Origin: Vibrio crassostreae 9ZC13
GTDB lineage: Bacteria > Pseudomonadota > Gammaproteobacteria > Enterobacterales > Vibrionaceae
Assembly: GCF_000272045.2 (NCBI RefSeq)
Contig: NZ_AJYZ02000019.1
Span: forward strand, 1,424,446-1,488,445
Direction of reading: 5' to 3'
DNA length: 64,000 nt
A model generated the notes under the pieces. It was not told the DNA's origin. It saw nothing but the letters and a program-made list of their open reading frames with translations, and made no database searches. Shown here one piece after another: positions 45,165 through 53,896 of this stretch; the first letter of the stretch is position 1; each line of letters begins with the position of its first letter. The position numbers and the translations under genes were made by a program.

Positions 45165-46382
45165 ATGAAAAGAGAACAAACGATTGATAAGCTCTATCAG
45201 CTAGCCGAACAAACTCAACAAGTTCAGGCTGACCGAATTGAGATTATTTTGGAAGAGCGAAGTGATGAACATTTCCCTCCAATGTCTAAAGCTATGATGG
45301 AGACTCGTTCTGGTTTAACGCGTCGTAAGCTCGATGAAGCGATCACTAAACTTGAAGCTGATGGCCATCAGTTCACAAAGAACAACGCTAATCATTACTC
45401 GATTTCATTGACAGAAGCTCACATGTTGATGGACGCGGCAGAAGTGCCGAAGTTCCATGAACGTAAGCAGCACGCTGACAATAAGCCATGGATTATCAAC
45501 GTACAAAACCAGAAGGGTGGTACGGGTAAATCAATGACAGCAGTTCACTTAGCCGCTTGTTTGTCTCTGAATTTGGATAAGCGCTACCGTATCTGTCTGA
45601 TTGACTTGGACCCACAGGGCTCTTTGCGTCTGTTCCTAAATCCACAAATTAGTGGGGCAGAGCACGACAGCATCTATTCTGCCGTCGATATCATGTTGGA
45701 CAACGTGCCTGAAGGCCAAGATGTCGATCTAGAGTTTCTTCGTAAGAACGTACTATTGCCAACTCAGTATCCAAACCTGAAGACAATTTCTGCTTTCCCA
45801 GAAGATGCGATGTTTAACGCTGAAGCGTGGCAAAGCCTTTCACAAGATCAGTCACTTGATATTGTTCGTCTGTTAAAAGAGAAGCTTATCGACAAAATCG
45901 CCGATGACTTCGATGTGATTATGATTGATACCGGCCCGCACGTTGACCCTCTAGTATGGAATGCAATGTACGCGTCGAACGCACTTCTGATTCCATGTGC
46001 AGCTAAGCGTTTGGATTGGGCTTCAACGGTTAACTTCTTCCAGCACTTACCAACGGTTTACGAAATGTTCCCGGATGATTGGAAAGGTCTCGAGTTTGTT
46101 CGTCTAATGCCAACCATGTTTGAAGACGACAACAAGAAACAGGTGTCAGTTCTGACGGAAATGAACTACCTGTTGAATGATCAAGTAATGATGGCAACCA
46201 TTCCAAGAAGCCGTGCTTTTGAAACCTGTGCTGACACTTACAGCACGGTTTTCGATCTAACGGTAAGCGACTTTGAGGGCGGTAAGAAAACTCTAGCTGT
46301 TGCTCAAGACGCAGTACAAAAAAGTGCTCTAGAATTAGAGCGCGTATTACATAGCAACTGGCCTTCACTTAATCAGGGATAA
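45165..46382 (+). CDS. parA2: Chromosome 2 partition ATPase ParA2
   Basis: 405 residues. An N-terminal region of about 105 residues with a winged-helix-like part (MMETRSGLTRRKLDEAITKL) precedes a deviant Walker-A ATPase: NQKGGTGKSMTAVHLAA (two lysines, the ParA type), CLIDLDPQGSLRLFL, and later MIDTGPHVDPLVWNAMYASN (Walker B). The N-terminal DNA-binding extension is typical of type Ia partition ATPases of plasmids and of Vibrio ParA2. It moves the ParB2-bound origin of chromosome 2 to cell poles or quarter sites. Five bases before parB2. Confidence 0.97.
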   Translation: MKREQTIDKLYQLAEQTQQVQADRIEIILEERSDEHFPPMSKAMMETRSGLTRRKLDEAITKLEADGHQFTKNNANHYSISLTEAHMLMDAAEVPKFHERKQHADNKPWIINVQNQKGGTGKSMTAVHLAACLSLNLDKRYRICLIDLDPQGSLRLFLNPQISGAEHDSIYSAVDIMLDNVPEGQDVDLEFLRKNVLLPTQYPNLKTISAFPEDAMFNAEAWQSLSQDQSLDIVRLLKEKLIDKIADDFDVIMIDTGPHVDPLVWNAMYASNALLIPCAAKRLDWASTVNFFQHLPTVYEMFPDDWKGLEFVRLMPTMFEDDNKKQVSVLTEMNYLLNDQVMMATIPRSRAFETCADTYSTVFDLTVSDFEGGKKTLAVAQDAVQKSALELERVLHSNWPSLNQG

Positions 46383-46387
46383 CAACA

Positions 46388-47362
46388 ATGGCAATTAAAA
46401 CATCTGACTTAAATGCAAAGCTATTTGGTAAAGCAAACAAACGTCGCGTAGCAACACCACAAGAAGCGCAAACAGCGGCAAAAGAACAGGCTCAAGTGAT
46501 TGAGCTTTCTGTTGCTGGCGAAGATTTGGTTTCATTTGAATTGGTTCGAATTCCTGCGGCTGAAGTGGCAACTCGAACGGTTGTTTTTGAAGAGAATGCT
46601 CGTGAGCAATCTTTCTTAAACGAGCATGCGCTTTCTGATGTTCTTACAACATTGAAAGAACGTGGTCAGCAATACCCAGCAGTTGGTCGTAAGAACAAAG
46701 ACGGTAAGATTGAAGTTCTTGATGGTAGCCGTCGTCGTATGTCATGTATTTTGGCTGACAAAGAGTTCCTAATCTATGTTGCTGAAAACATTAACGGCGA
46801 ACACGCTAAATTCCTATCAGACGTAGCTAACGCTCATAAACCGCTTTCTCTTTATGAGAAGGGCAAAGAGATGCAAGCGAAGCTAGATAAAGGCGAAGCT
46901 GAAGACCAGAAAGCACTGGCGAAAATGTTCCAGTGCAGTGAAGCTTTGGTGAGTGGTGCATTGAAAGCAGCCGCTTTACCACTTGAATTGCTACAAGCTT
47001 ACCCAAATGTGAGCGACCTTGGTCGTCCAACCATTGTTAAACTACACAAGCAGTTTGGTGGATTGACGAGTGAACAGCAGCAAACACTGCTGACTAAGTG
47101 TGATGCTTCTGAAGGTTTTGTATGGCAGCGTAGCGAAGCTCAAGGCGTAACTCGTCTAACCAAAGACGTGACAGAAACTTTGGAAGGTTGGATTCTTGAA
47201 TTGGCGCCAGCGCCAGCGAAGAAAGCTTCTCCAAAAGTTGAGCTTATTAAGGGCCGCGCATCATACAGCCGCAAGGGTTCAAACTTGGCGTTGAACCTTA
47301 AGAAAGTTGATGATGCAACAATGGAAGAAATCCTCGCCTTCGTTCAATCGAAGCTCGACTAA
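46388..47362 (+). CDS. parB2: Chromosome 2 centromere-binding protein ParB2
   Basis: 324 residues. The CTPase/ParB-N part shows VLTTLKERGQQYPAVGRKNK and VLDGSRRRMSCIL, a version of the GERR motif region. The helix-turn-helix follows: KALAKMFQCSEALVSGALKA and the segment around LPLELLQAYPNVSDLGRPTI. A C-terminal dimerisation part ends LAFVQSKLD-like. It binds the four parS2 sites seen in this window, one upstream of parA2 and three downstream of tmcA. A terminator follows. Confidence 0.96.
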   Translation: MAIKTSDLNAKLFGKANKRRVATPQEAQTAAKEQAQVIELSVAGEDLVSFELVRIPAAEVATRTVVFEENAREQSFLNEHALSDVLTTLKERGQQYPAVGRKNKDGKIEVLDGSRRRMSCILADKEFLIYVAENINGEHAKFLSDVANAHKPLSLYEKGKEMQAKLDKGEAEDQKALAKMFQCSEALVSGALKAAALPLELLQAYPNVSDLGRPTIVKLHKQFGGLTSEQQQTLLTKCDASEGFVWQRSEAQGVTRLTKDVTETLEGWILELAPAPAKKASPKVELIKGRASYSRKGSNLALNLKKVDDATMEEILAFVQSKLD

Positions 47363-47387
47363 GTCGACGACTTTTTATTACTCCTCT

Positions 47388-47413
47388 AAAGCCGCTTAAT
47401 GCGGCTTTTTATT
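47388..47413 (+). terminator. Terminator of parA2B2
   Basis: AAAGCCGC (47388-47395) and GCGGCTTT (47401-47408), perfect 8-bp stem, five-base loop, T-run. Confidence 0.92.
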
Positions 47414-47455
47414 TGGCTGTGATAAACTGTGTTTAGATGAATCTGGACGCTAACT

Positions 47456-49549
47456 ATGACAAACCCAACCAACACTTTTCTGCATACACTTTCTAATATC
47501 GCTCAACATAACGATCACCGTTACGGCGTGGTCTTTGATGGCGATTTTGATTGGCAAAACTCAGCTGTTTTTACCTTCCTTCAAGACTCACTCACTCCGA
47601 GCATCTTCCAGATTGGCGGTACGCCATTTGAAGGTGTGATTCATGCTCCAGTAAAAAAAGGCCAACAACTGCTTGGTCGTGAGTGCCAAGTTCTTGTTTG
47701 TGACTTTAGAGAGCAGTTTGATGCGAATGGTTTTAGTGCCGCGTTGGGTTCGTTAGTTGGTGGTGGGTTGTTGTTGGTGTTGCCGCCAAAAGTTAATGCC
47801 TCTGAAGATAGTGAAAGCTTTGGCCGACGTTGGTTAAAACGTCATTTCGATAAACTGATTTCTGTTTCACAACACAATGAAGCCGGCGATGTAGTTCAAG
47901 CAACTCACGCTCTTCCTCAGATGCAAAGCGCCCAAAACGGATTGGATAAATTTGAACAGCAAAACACGGCTGTTGAATTAGTCAAAAAAGTGGTGTCTGG
48001 ACATCGTAAACGTCCTTTGATTCTCACTGCGGATAGAGGGCGTGGTAAAAGCTCGACATTGGGTATTGCCGCAGCGCAGCTGTTAGTTGAGCGTCACGGT
48101 TTTAATATTATTGTTACTGCACCTTCAGTGAAAGCGGTAGAGCCGGTATTTTCTCATGCTGGCCAAGGGTTAGAATCTTGCGAAGTGGTCAACGCTACTC
48201 ACATTCGCCATCAAGGGGGAAGTTTGAGATTCGTCGCGCCAGATGAATTACTTAAATCCAAGCCCGATTGTGACCTTCTATTTGTTGACGAAGCGGCTAC
48301 AATTCCAATTCCGATGCTTAAATCCATGGTCGACATCTATCACCGTATGGTTTTTTCGACCACGGTACACGGTTACGAAGGCAGTGGGCGAGGGTTCGGT
48401 ATTAAGTTTGAGTCTTGGCTTTCTGAGCATCGTCCGGGGTGGAAAGGCTTTAAGCTCGAACAACCGATTCGTTGGAATAGCAACGATCCGCTAGAAGCTT
48501 GGTTGTTTGATTGCTTCCTACTTGGTAATGACGCATCAGTCACTGAATCGGCGGTTGATGAAATCGAAGGCTTTTCTGCTGACGCAATCAACCAATTAAA
48601 CTTGGGCGAGTTATCAAAATCAGAATGCTTGGCTAATCCTGAGCAGCTACAACAATGTTTTTCTCTTCTCGTGGATGCGCACTATCAGACCTCGCCAAAT
48701 GACTTAATGCAATTTCTCAACAATCCAGCAATCCGTTTATACGCCGCTTGGCAGCAAGATAAATGTTTAGGTTGTATGTTAGTGACGGAAGAGGGTGGTT
48801 TGGACAGCGAGTTGATTGCTCAAGTTCAACTCGGAAAACGCAGGCCTCAAGGTCACCTTGCCTCTGTATTACTGGCAAACCAATTTGGCTGTACTCAGGC
48901 GGCGACCAGTCGGTGCCTTCGAGTTATGCGCATTGCTGTTTCAGCACGTCATCAAGGTTTGGGTATTGGCCGTTGGATGTTGGCTCAGTTATCACAGCAA
49001 ACCAGCCAAGCAGATTATCTGGCGACAAGCTTTGGCGCGACCAGCGAATTGATTTCTTTTTGGCGTGGTAGTGAATTTGAAGCTGTGCACATCGGCCACC
49101 AGCGAGATCAGGCCAGTGGCTGTCACTCGGTTCTGATGGTTAAGGCGCTTAACTCAAACTCTCAAGGCTGGATAAACCAAGTTCAAAATCACTTCGAGCG
49201 TAGCTACTGTTTTCTTGTTTCAGGTTCTTTGGTTTCACTTGAAACCGATATGGTGCGAGCTCTGCTGCCAAAGAGTGTTCACACCGTTAGTGAGTTTGAA
49301 ACTCAGTTAGTTAGAAATTACGTGAACGGTGGCAACAGTTATGATGCGATCAGCTTCAGCGTACTGAACTTGATTCTACTCAGTAACGATCGAAACATAG
49401 GTATTTCTGACTTACTCATCGCAAAGGTTGTTCAGCAGAAAGAGTGGGGGACTTGTGTTGAACAGTTTAATCTTGTTGGTCGTAAACAAGCAGAGATTCA
49501 GTTTCGTAAAGATGTCGATGTTTTGCTAGCAAATTTACAGTGTAAATAG
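47456..49549 (+). CDS. tmcA: tRNA(Met) cytidine acetyltransferase
   Basis: 697 residues. It makes N4-acetylcytidine at the wobble base of elongator tRNA-Met, using acetyl-CoA and ATP. RNA-helicase-like module: LTADRGRGKSSTLGIAAAQL (Walker A, about residue 190), DLLFVDEAATIPIPMLKSMV (Walker B, DEAA), YEGSGRGFGIKFE. GNAT module near 465-550 with RIAVSARHQGLGIGRWMLAQ (acetyl-CoA loop) and ATSFGATSELISFW. A C-terminal tRNA-binding tail ends FRKDVDVLLANLQCK. Its last codons overlap a parS2 site. Confidence 0.96.
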   Translation: MTNPTNTFLHTLSNIAQHNDHRYGVVFDGDFDWQNSAVFTFLQDSLTPSIFQIGGTPFEGVIHAPVKKGQQLLGRECQVLVCDFREQFDANGFSAALGSLVGGGLLLVLPPKVNASEDSESFGRRWLKRHFDKLISVSQHNEAGDVVQATHALPQMQSAQNGLDKFEQQNTAVELVKKVVSGHRKRPLILTADRGRGKSSTLGIAAAQLLVERHGFNIIVTAPSVKAVEPVFSHAGQGLESCEVVNATHIRHQGGSLRFVAPDELLKSKPDCDLLFVDEAATIPIPMLKSMVDIYHRMVFSTTVHGYEGSGRGFGIKFESWLSEHRPGWKGFKLEQPIRWNSNDPLEAWLFDCFLLGNDASVTESAVDEIEGFSADAINQLNLGELSKSECLANPEQLQQCFSLLVDAHYQTSPNDLMQFLNNPAIRLYAAWQQDKCLGCMLVTEEGGLDSELIAQVQLGKRRPQGHLASVLLANQFGCTQAATSRCLRVMRIAVSARHQGLGIGRWMLAQLSQQTSQADYLATSFGATSELISFWRGSEFEAVHIGHQRDQASGCHSVLMVKALNSNSQGWINQVQNHFERSYCFLVSGSLVSLETDMVRALLPKSVHTVSEFETQLVRNYVNGGNSYDAISFSVLNLILLSNDRNIGISDLLIAKVVQQKEWGTCVEQFNLVGRKQAEIQFRKDVDVLLANLQCK
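49533..49547. other. parS2 site overlapping the end of tmcA
   Basis: ATTTACAGTGTAAAT, exact consensus. It covers the last four codons of tmcA and the T of its TAG stop, so the site lies within coding sequence. Confidence 0.92.
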
Positions 49550-49588
49550 GCTAGCCATCATTTAAATAGACTGACCGCTACAAATTAG

Positions 49589-49603
49589 ATTTACAGTGTA
49601 AAT
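49589..49603. other. parS2 site, second of the cluster
   Basis: ATTTACAGTGTAAAT, exact consensus and identical to the one at 49533, 56 bases further on. Confidence 0.92.
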
Positions 49604-49614
49604 TAGAATCTTGG

Positions 49615-49629
49615 ATTTACACTGTAAAC
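49615..49629. other. parS2 site, third of the cluster
   Basis: ATTTACACTGTAAAC, matches NTTTACANTGTAAAN. Starts 26 bases after the second site. The next 340 bases to the FapA-like gene hold only promoter-like AT-rich sequence. Confidence 0.9.
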
Positions 49630-49968
49630 TGAAGCTCCATATTCAAATCCGTTTTTACCCTGATTATCTGTTACATCACTTCTGTTTCATCTCTCCACTA
49701 CAGCCTTTAATCTTCTAAAGCTATTCGCCTTTACTATCTAGCCCTACATCGAATCAACATTCAATCGCACGAAATATTCTGAAAAAATTTTCCTATGTAT
49801 TTGTAAAGGCGAAGCAGATCATAAAATGTGTAAGTCTTATTTATGAGTCATGTTTGCAGAATCGAAAGTAAGTGATGTGACGCTGATTATTCTAATAATG
49901 TGATACTCAGCGCAGAATGAATTATATAGACTGAATAACAACTGAGTCATTAGGGATACTCAATTCGA

Positions 49969-51639
49969 ATGTGGGATAACATCGTTACATTGTCGGAAGA
50001 CAAGCAACAAGTAATGGCATGTCTGCCAACCGGGACTGTGGTTGACGCAAGCTTTGATAACAAGACGCTGCCACCAACCTTGGAAGCTTTGAATGCATCA
50101 AACTATTTTCTTTTCGAAGAAGAGGTGTTGCGTTTCGTTACTCTTGCTAAAGAAGGTAAGGGTGAAGCTTATGAAGGAATCTTGATTGCCGAAGTTCGAA
50201 ATGCCACTGTTGCGGTCGAACTGTCTGATGATGAGATGTTGGCGAGTCTCGTGGTCACTGGTCCCTACAATGGACACCCGCTGCGTGGCAGCGACATCAT
50301 TCAGTGTTTATCTCAAGCTCAAATAACAAAAGGAATAAATAAGTTAGCGCTCAGAAAGGTTCTGATGATGAGTAGCAAACTTAAGTCCGGTGAAAAGTTT
50401 ACTCAGCCCGTAGCTAAAGGGACACAACCAGTAAAAGGTAAAGACGCTAAGTTTGCCGCTTTGGTTGAAGACATTACTCGCCAAGTCTTGAAGCCTCGCA
50501 GCAAAGACGAAGGCAAGATTGATATGCGAGACTTGGGACAAACCATTACCGTTGGTCAAAATGATCACTTAATGAAACGTACCCCCGCTACCAAAGGTAT
50601 CGCTGGCTTTACCGTTCAAGGCCGAATTATCCCACCGCTTCCTGGACAAGACAGTTTAATCAAGCCTGGAAAGGGCACCTACATCTCCCCTGAAGATCCC
50701 AATTTACTACTCGCCTCACACCCTGGATTGCCCATCATTAAAGATCGAACCATCGAAGTGGATGACGCCTTATGTGTCAGCAACGTCGATGTCTCAACTG
50801 GGCACGTTAAATTTAAAGGTAATGTGTTTGTCTCTGGCAACATCGAGCCGGGTATGATCGTCAAGGCGACCGGAAGTGTTACGGTTGGTGGCTTTATCGA
50901 ATCGGCCGAAGTTCAAGCCCAGGGGGATATCAAAGTCGCCAAAGGCATTATCGGCCACACGACTAAAGAGAGTGAGCCAAAAAGTTGTAAAGTACTTAGC
51001 AAAGGTTCTATCACCGCAAGTTACGCACAGAATGCTGAGCTACAAACGGCCAATGACCTTCGACTTGGTGTGCACAGTATGAGTAATGACATTCGCTGTG
51101 GTAACAACCTTATCGTGATGGACAGTTTGAAAAAACACGGCACGCTCAGCGGTGGTGAAGCCAAAGTCGGCGGAAAGGTCGAATGTGTCTTCTTAGGCGT
51201 TGAGGGAGATACCGCCACCAAGGTACATGGTTTTGCGCGCTACGATGGCTACCGCCAAAAGATAGCCGAGCTGAAGGAAACTTATAAACATACGCAAGAG
51301 CAAACCATGGGTGTAATTCGCCAAGAGTTAGAATTTAAGAAGCGCCCGAAAGCCGAGAGAAGCGAAGAGCAAGCCCTAGAAATTGAGCAGCAACGTGAGA
51401 AGAATAACCTCGCAATTGAAAACACAAAGTCGCAGTTAGATACACTCGAAGCAGAGTTTGAAACCAATCTTGCTGAATGCACGGTAGAGGTACACGAAAA
51501 AGTGTATACCCGAGTGACGATTCAATTTGGTGATGAGACAGTCACAACCAAGCGGACCCACGGCGGAAGTGTTTTCTCATTCAACCAATACGAGATCCAA
51601 TGTTCGTTTAAGATGGAGCAAGAGGATATTGCTTTGTAG
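49969..51639 (+). CDS. FapA/DUF342-family protein
   Basis: 556 residues, no signal peptide. An N-terminal region of about 190 residues is followed by the DUF342/FapA core: KRTPATKGIAGFTVQGRIIP, then a right-handed parallel beta-helix with regular repeats (VKFKGNVFVSGNIEPGMIVK; VTVGGFIESAEVQAQGDIKV; GSITASYAQNAELQTANDL). A coiled coil of about 100 residues (KIAELKETYKHTQEQTMGVI; LDTLEAEFETNL) and a final beta strand pair close the protein. Related proteins are cytoplasmic and tied to polar flagellum placement or signalling; the role here is unknown. Confidence 0.88.
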   Translation: MWDNIVTLSEDKQQVMACLPTGTVVDASFDNKTLPPTLEALNASNYFLFEEEVLRFVTLAKEGKGEAYEGILIAEVRNATVAVELSDDEMLASLVVTGPYNGHPLRGSDIIQCLSQAQITKGINKLALRKVLMMSSKLKSGEKFTQPVAKGTQPVKGKDAKFAALVEDITRQVLKPRSKDEGKIDMRDLGQTITVGQNDHLMKRTPATKGIAGFTVQGRIIPPLPGQDSLIKPGKGTYISPEDPNLLLASHPGLPIIKDRTIEVDDALCVSNVDVSTGHVKFKGNVFVSGNIEPGMIVKATGSVTVGGFIESAEVQAQGDIKVAKGIIGHTTKESEPKSCKVLSKGSITASYAQNAELQTANDLRLGVHSMSNDIRCGNNLIVMDSLKKHGTLSGGEAKVGGKVECVFLGVEGDTATKVHGFARYDGYRQKIAELKETYKHTQEQTMGVIRQELEFKKRPKAERSEEQALEIEQQREKNNLAIENTKSQLDTLEAEFETNLAECTVEVHEKVYTRVTIQFGDETVTTKRTHGGSVFSFNQYEIQCSFKMEQEDIAL

Positions 51640-51696
51640 ACTTTTGTGCTGAACACAAAGTGACGTATTGTCTAGGTGTCGATACTGACAAATAGA

Positions 51697-51722
51697 AAAA
51701 GGGGAGTTGATGCTCCCCTTTT
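51697..51722. terminator. Bidirectional terminator between FapA-like and lapB genes
   Basis: AAAAGGGGAG (51697-51706) and CTCCCCTTTT (51713-51722), perfect 10-bp stem with six-base loop. Placed between convergent genes. Confidence 0.92.
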
Positions 51723-51763
51723 GCTTTCTACTGATAATGATTTATTTAGGTGGATTGCGCGTT

Positions 51764-53878
51764 TTAGCTAACCGCTCTCACTCGGCCTTGTTTAAGGTCT
51801 GAAAGAACCTGTGCTTTAGGACCATCTGCAATGATGCAGCCTTTCTCCATTACGATCACTCGATCGACAATGTCCAACATCGACGTTTTGTGTGTAATCA
51901 GAATTAACGTCTCGCTTGGTAGCAATTGGTTAAGTTGGTGTTTGATGTGCATCTCTGAACGGTTATCCATAGCACTGGTCGGCTCATCCATCAACAACAC
52001 TGGCGGACGGCCAAGGAAGGCTCTAGCAATGGCAATTGACTGACGTTGACCACCAGACAGCAAGGCACCACCTTCACCCACTTGGCGTTCCAAACCTGCA
52101 GGATCTTGTTGAGTAAACGCGGTTACCCCTGCACGGTTTGCTGCATCCATCACGTCACGGTCATCCACCAAAGGACGACCTAAAGTAATGTTGTCTCTTA
52201 CTGAACCGTAGAACAGGTTACTGTCTTGCGGAACACAACCTATATTGCGTCGTACGTCGACATGATGCAGTTGCTCCATATCCGTTTCATCAATACGTAC
52301 ATGGCCTTCTGTGGGCTTGTACAGGCCCATAATCAGACGTTCTAGTGTGGTTTTACCTGAACCAATACGACCAATGATTGCTACTTTCTCACCAGGACTA
52401 ATATTGAGGGTTAAGTCTCTAATTGAAGCCACTGGTGAATCTGGGTAGTGGAACGTCACTTTATCTAGCGCGATATGGCCCTGAATAATCGGACGGTGAA
52501 TGTAGCGTTTACCTTCTTCTTGTTCATCAGGCATCGACATCACTTGCTCAATCAGAGTCATTGATGACTTTGCTTGGTTGTAACGAGTCGAAAGCAAAGA
52601 CAGCTGAACAAGCGGGCCAATCGCTCGGCCGCTCAACATGGTTGCTGCGATCAAGCCACCCATCGTAAGTTCACCTTCTGCAATTAGATACACGCCAAAG
52701 ATGATCATACCAACGTTAGTACTTTGCTGAACAAAGCCGGCGGTGTTTTGGATGCTGTCAGTGATGCGTCGGCTTTTGATATTCCAATTCGCCATGTGAG
52801 CAACGGCTTCTTCCCAACGGAATTGGAATTGACTTTGCGCGCTGAACAGCTTAACCGTCTCTAACCCTGCCAAACTCTCAATCAAGTTTGCGTACTTCTG
52901 CGAAGCAAGACGAGAGCCTTCTTCAATGGTGCGGCGCAGTGGGCCTTGGATTAGCAATGCATAGACGATCAAAATGACCACGCCAGCAACGGGAACGAAT
53001 ACAAGGTTTCCAGCCATTAGCCAAATTAGCGCTAAGAACATCAGTGCGAACGGTAAGTCGATTAACGAGCCAATGGTTGCAGAGGTAAAGAATTCACGAA
53101 TGGATTCGAACTCTTGCAAGTTTTTAGCGAAAGCACCGACGGAAGCAGGCTTCGCTTCCATACGAATCCCCAGTACTTTACTGAACAGCTTGGAGGAAAT
53201 GAGAATATCGGATTTCTTACCGGCAACATCAATGAAGTAGCTTCGCATCAATTTGAGCAGCAAATCGAATAGGAACACGACAAAGATACCACTCGCTAGC
53301 ACCCACAAAGTTTCAAAGGCGAGGTTAGGGACTACTTTGTCGTACACCAAGCGAGTGAACATCGGCGCGGCAATTGCGAAGATGTTGATCAGAATCGAGG
53401 CGATCAACACATCTCGGTAGATGTTTTTAGATTCCCAAATCGTGCTCCAAAACCAATGCCCTTTACGTGTTTTTAGAACCTCTGGTGAACGTTCATCATA
53501 GCGGAACTGTTTCTTTACCAAGAAGTAGCGGCCGATGAATTGTTCTTTCAGCTCTTCGACAGGAATGATGATTGGCACCATTCCGCTTTCTGCAGTAATG
53601 ATTTCCGCTTCTTGCTTCTCTAAATCAATGCTGTTGAGAACGCACGCCTCGCCTTGTTTAAGCAGTAAGACAGCAGGCAGTATCAGGTGAGGAATCTTTT
53701 CTAAGTCGGAACGGTTTTCTTTTGCCACCAATCCTGCTCGTTCAGCAGAACGAGGGAATAGGAAAGGGGTTAGCTTTCCGTCTGATAGTGGTAGCCCATT
53801 GATCAACGCTTCGGGCGAGTTAGCTAACCCGTAATACCGGCTAACGTAGATCAGTGAGTTCAATAGTGGATCTTGCAT
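51764..53878 (-). CDS. lapB: Type I secretion ATPase/permease LapB
   Basis: 704 residues. N-terminal C39-peptidase-like domain (LNSLIYVSRYYGLANSPEAL) lacking the catalytic Cys, as in LapB and RTX exporters where it only holds the substrate. A six-helix ABC membrane domain (VLIASILINIFAIAAPMFTR onward) is followed by the ATPase: IGRIGSGKTTLERLIMGLYK (Walker A), LLSGGQRQSIAIARAFLG (signature), VLLMDEPTSAMDNRSE (Walker B), LITHKTSMLDIVDR (switch). Exports a giant adhesin across both membranes with LapC and a TolC-like LapE, neither adhesin nor LapE being in the window. Last gene of lapC-lapG-lapD-lapB. Confidence 0.93.
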   Translation of the reverse strand: MQDPLLNSLIYVSRYYGLANSPEALINGLPLSDGKLTPFLFPRSAERAGLVAKENRSDLEKIPHLILPAVLLLKQGEACVLNSIDLEKQEAEIITAESGMVPIIIPVEELKEQFIGRYFLVKKQFRYDERSPEVLKTRKGHWFWSTIWESKNIYRDVLIASILINIFAIAAPMFTRLVYDKVVPNLAFETLWVLASGIFVVFLFDLLLKLMRSYFIDVAGKKSDILISSKLFSKVLGIRMEAKPASVGAFAKNLQEFESIREFFTSATIGSLIDLPFALMFLALIWLMAGNLVFVPVAGVVILIVYALLIQGPLRRTIEEGSRLASQKYANLIESLAGLETVKLFSAQSQFQFRWEEAVAHMANWNIKSRRITDSIQNTAGFVQQSTNVGMIIFGVYLIAEGELTMGGLIAATMLSGRAIGPLVQLSLLSTRYNQAKSSMTLIEQVMSMPDEQEEGKRYIHRPIIQGHIALDKVTFHYPDSPVASIRDLTLNISPGEKVAIIGRIGSGKTTLERLIMGLYKPTEGHVRIDETDMEQLHHVDVRRNIGCVPQDSNLFYGSVRDNITLGRPLVDDRDVMDAANRAGVTAFTQQDPAGLERQVGEGGALLSGGQRQSIAIARAFLGRPPVLLMDEPTSAMDNRSEMHIKHQLNQLLPSETLILITHKTSMLDIVDRVIVMEKGCIIADGPKAQVLSDLKQGRVRAVS

Positions 53879-53896
53879 GTGATATAACCCTTACAA

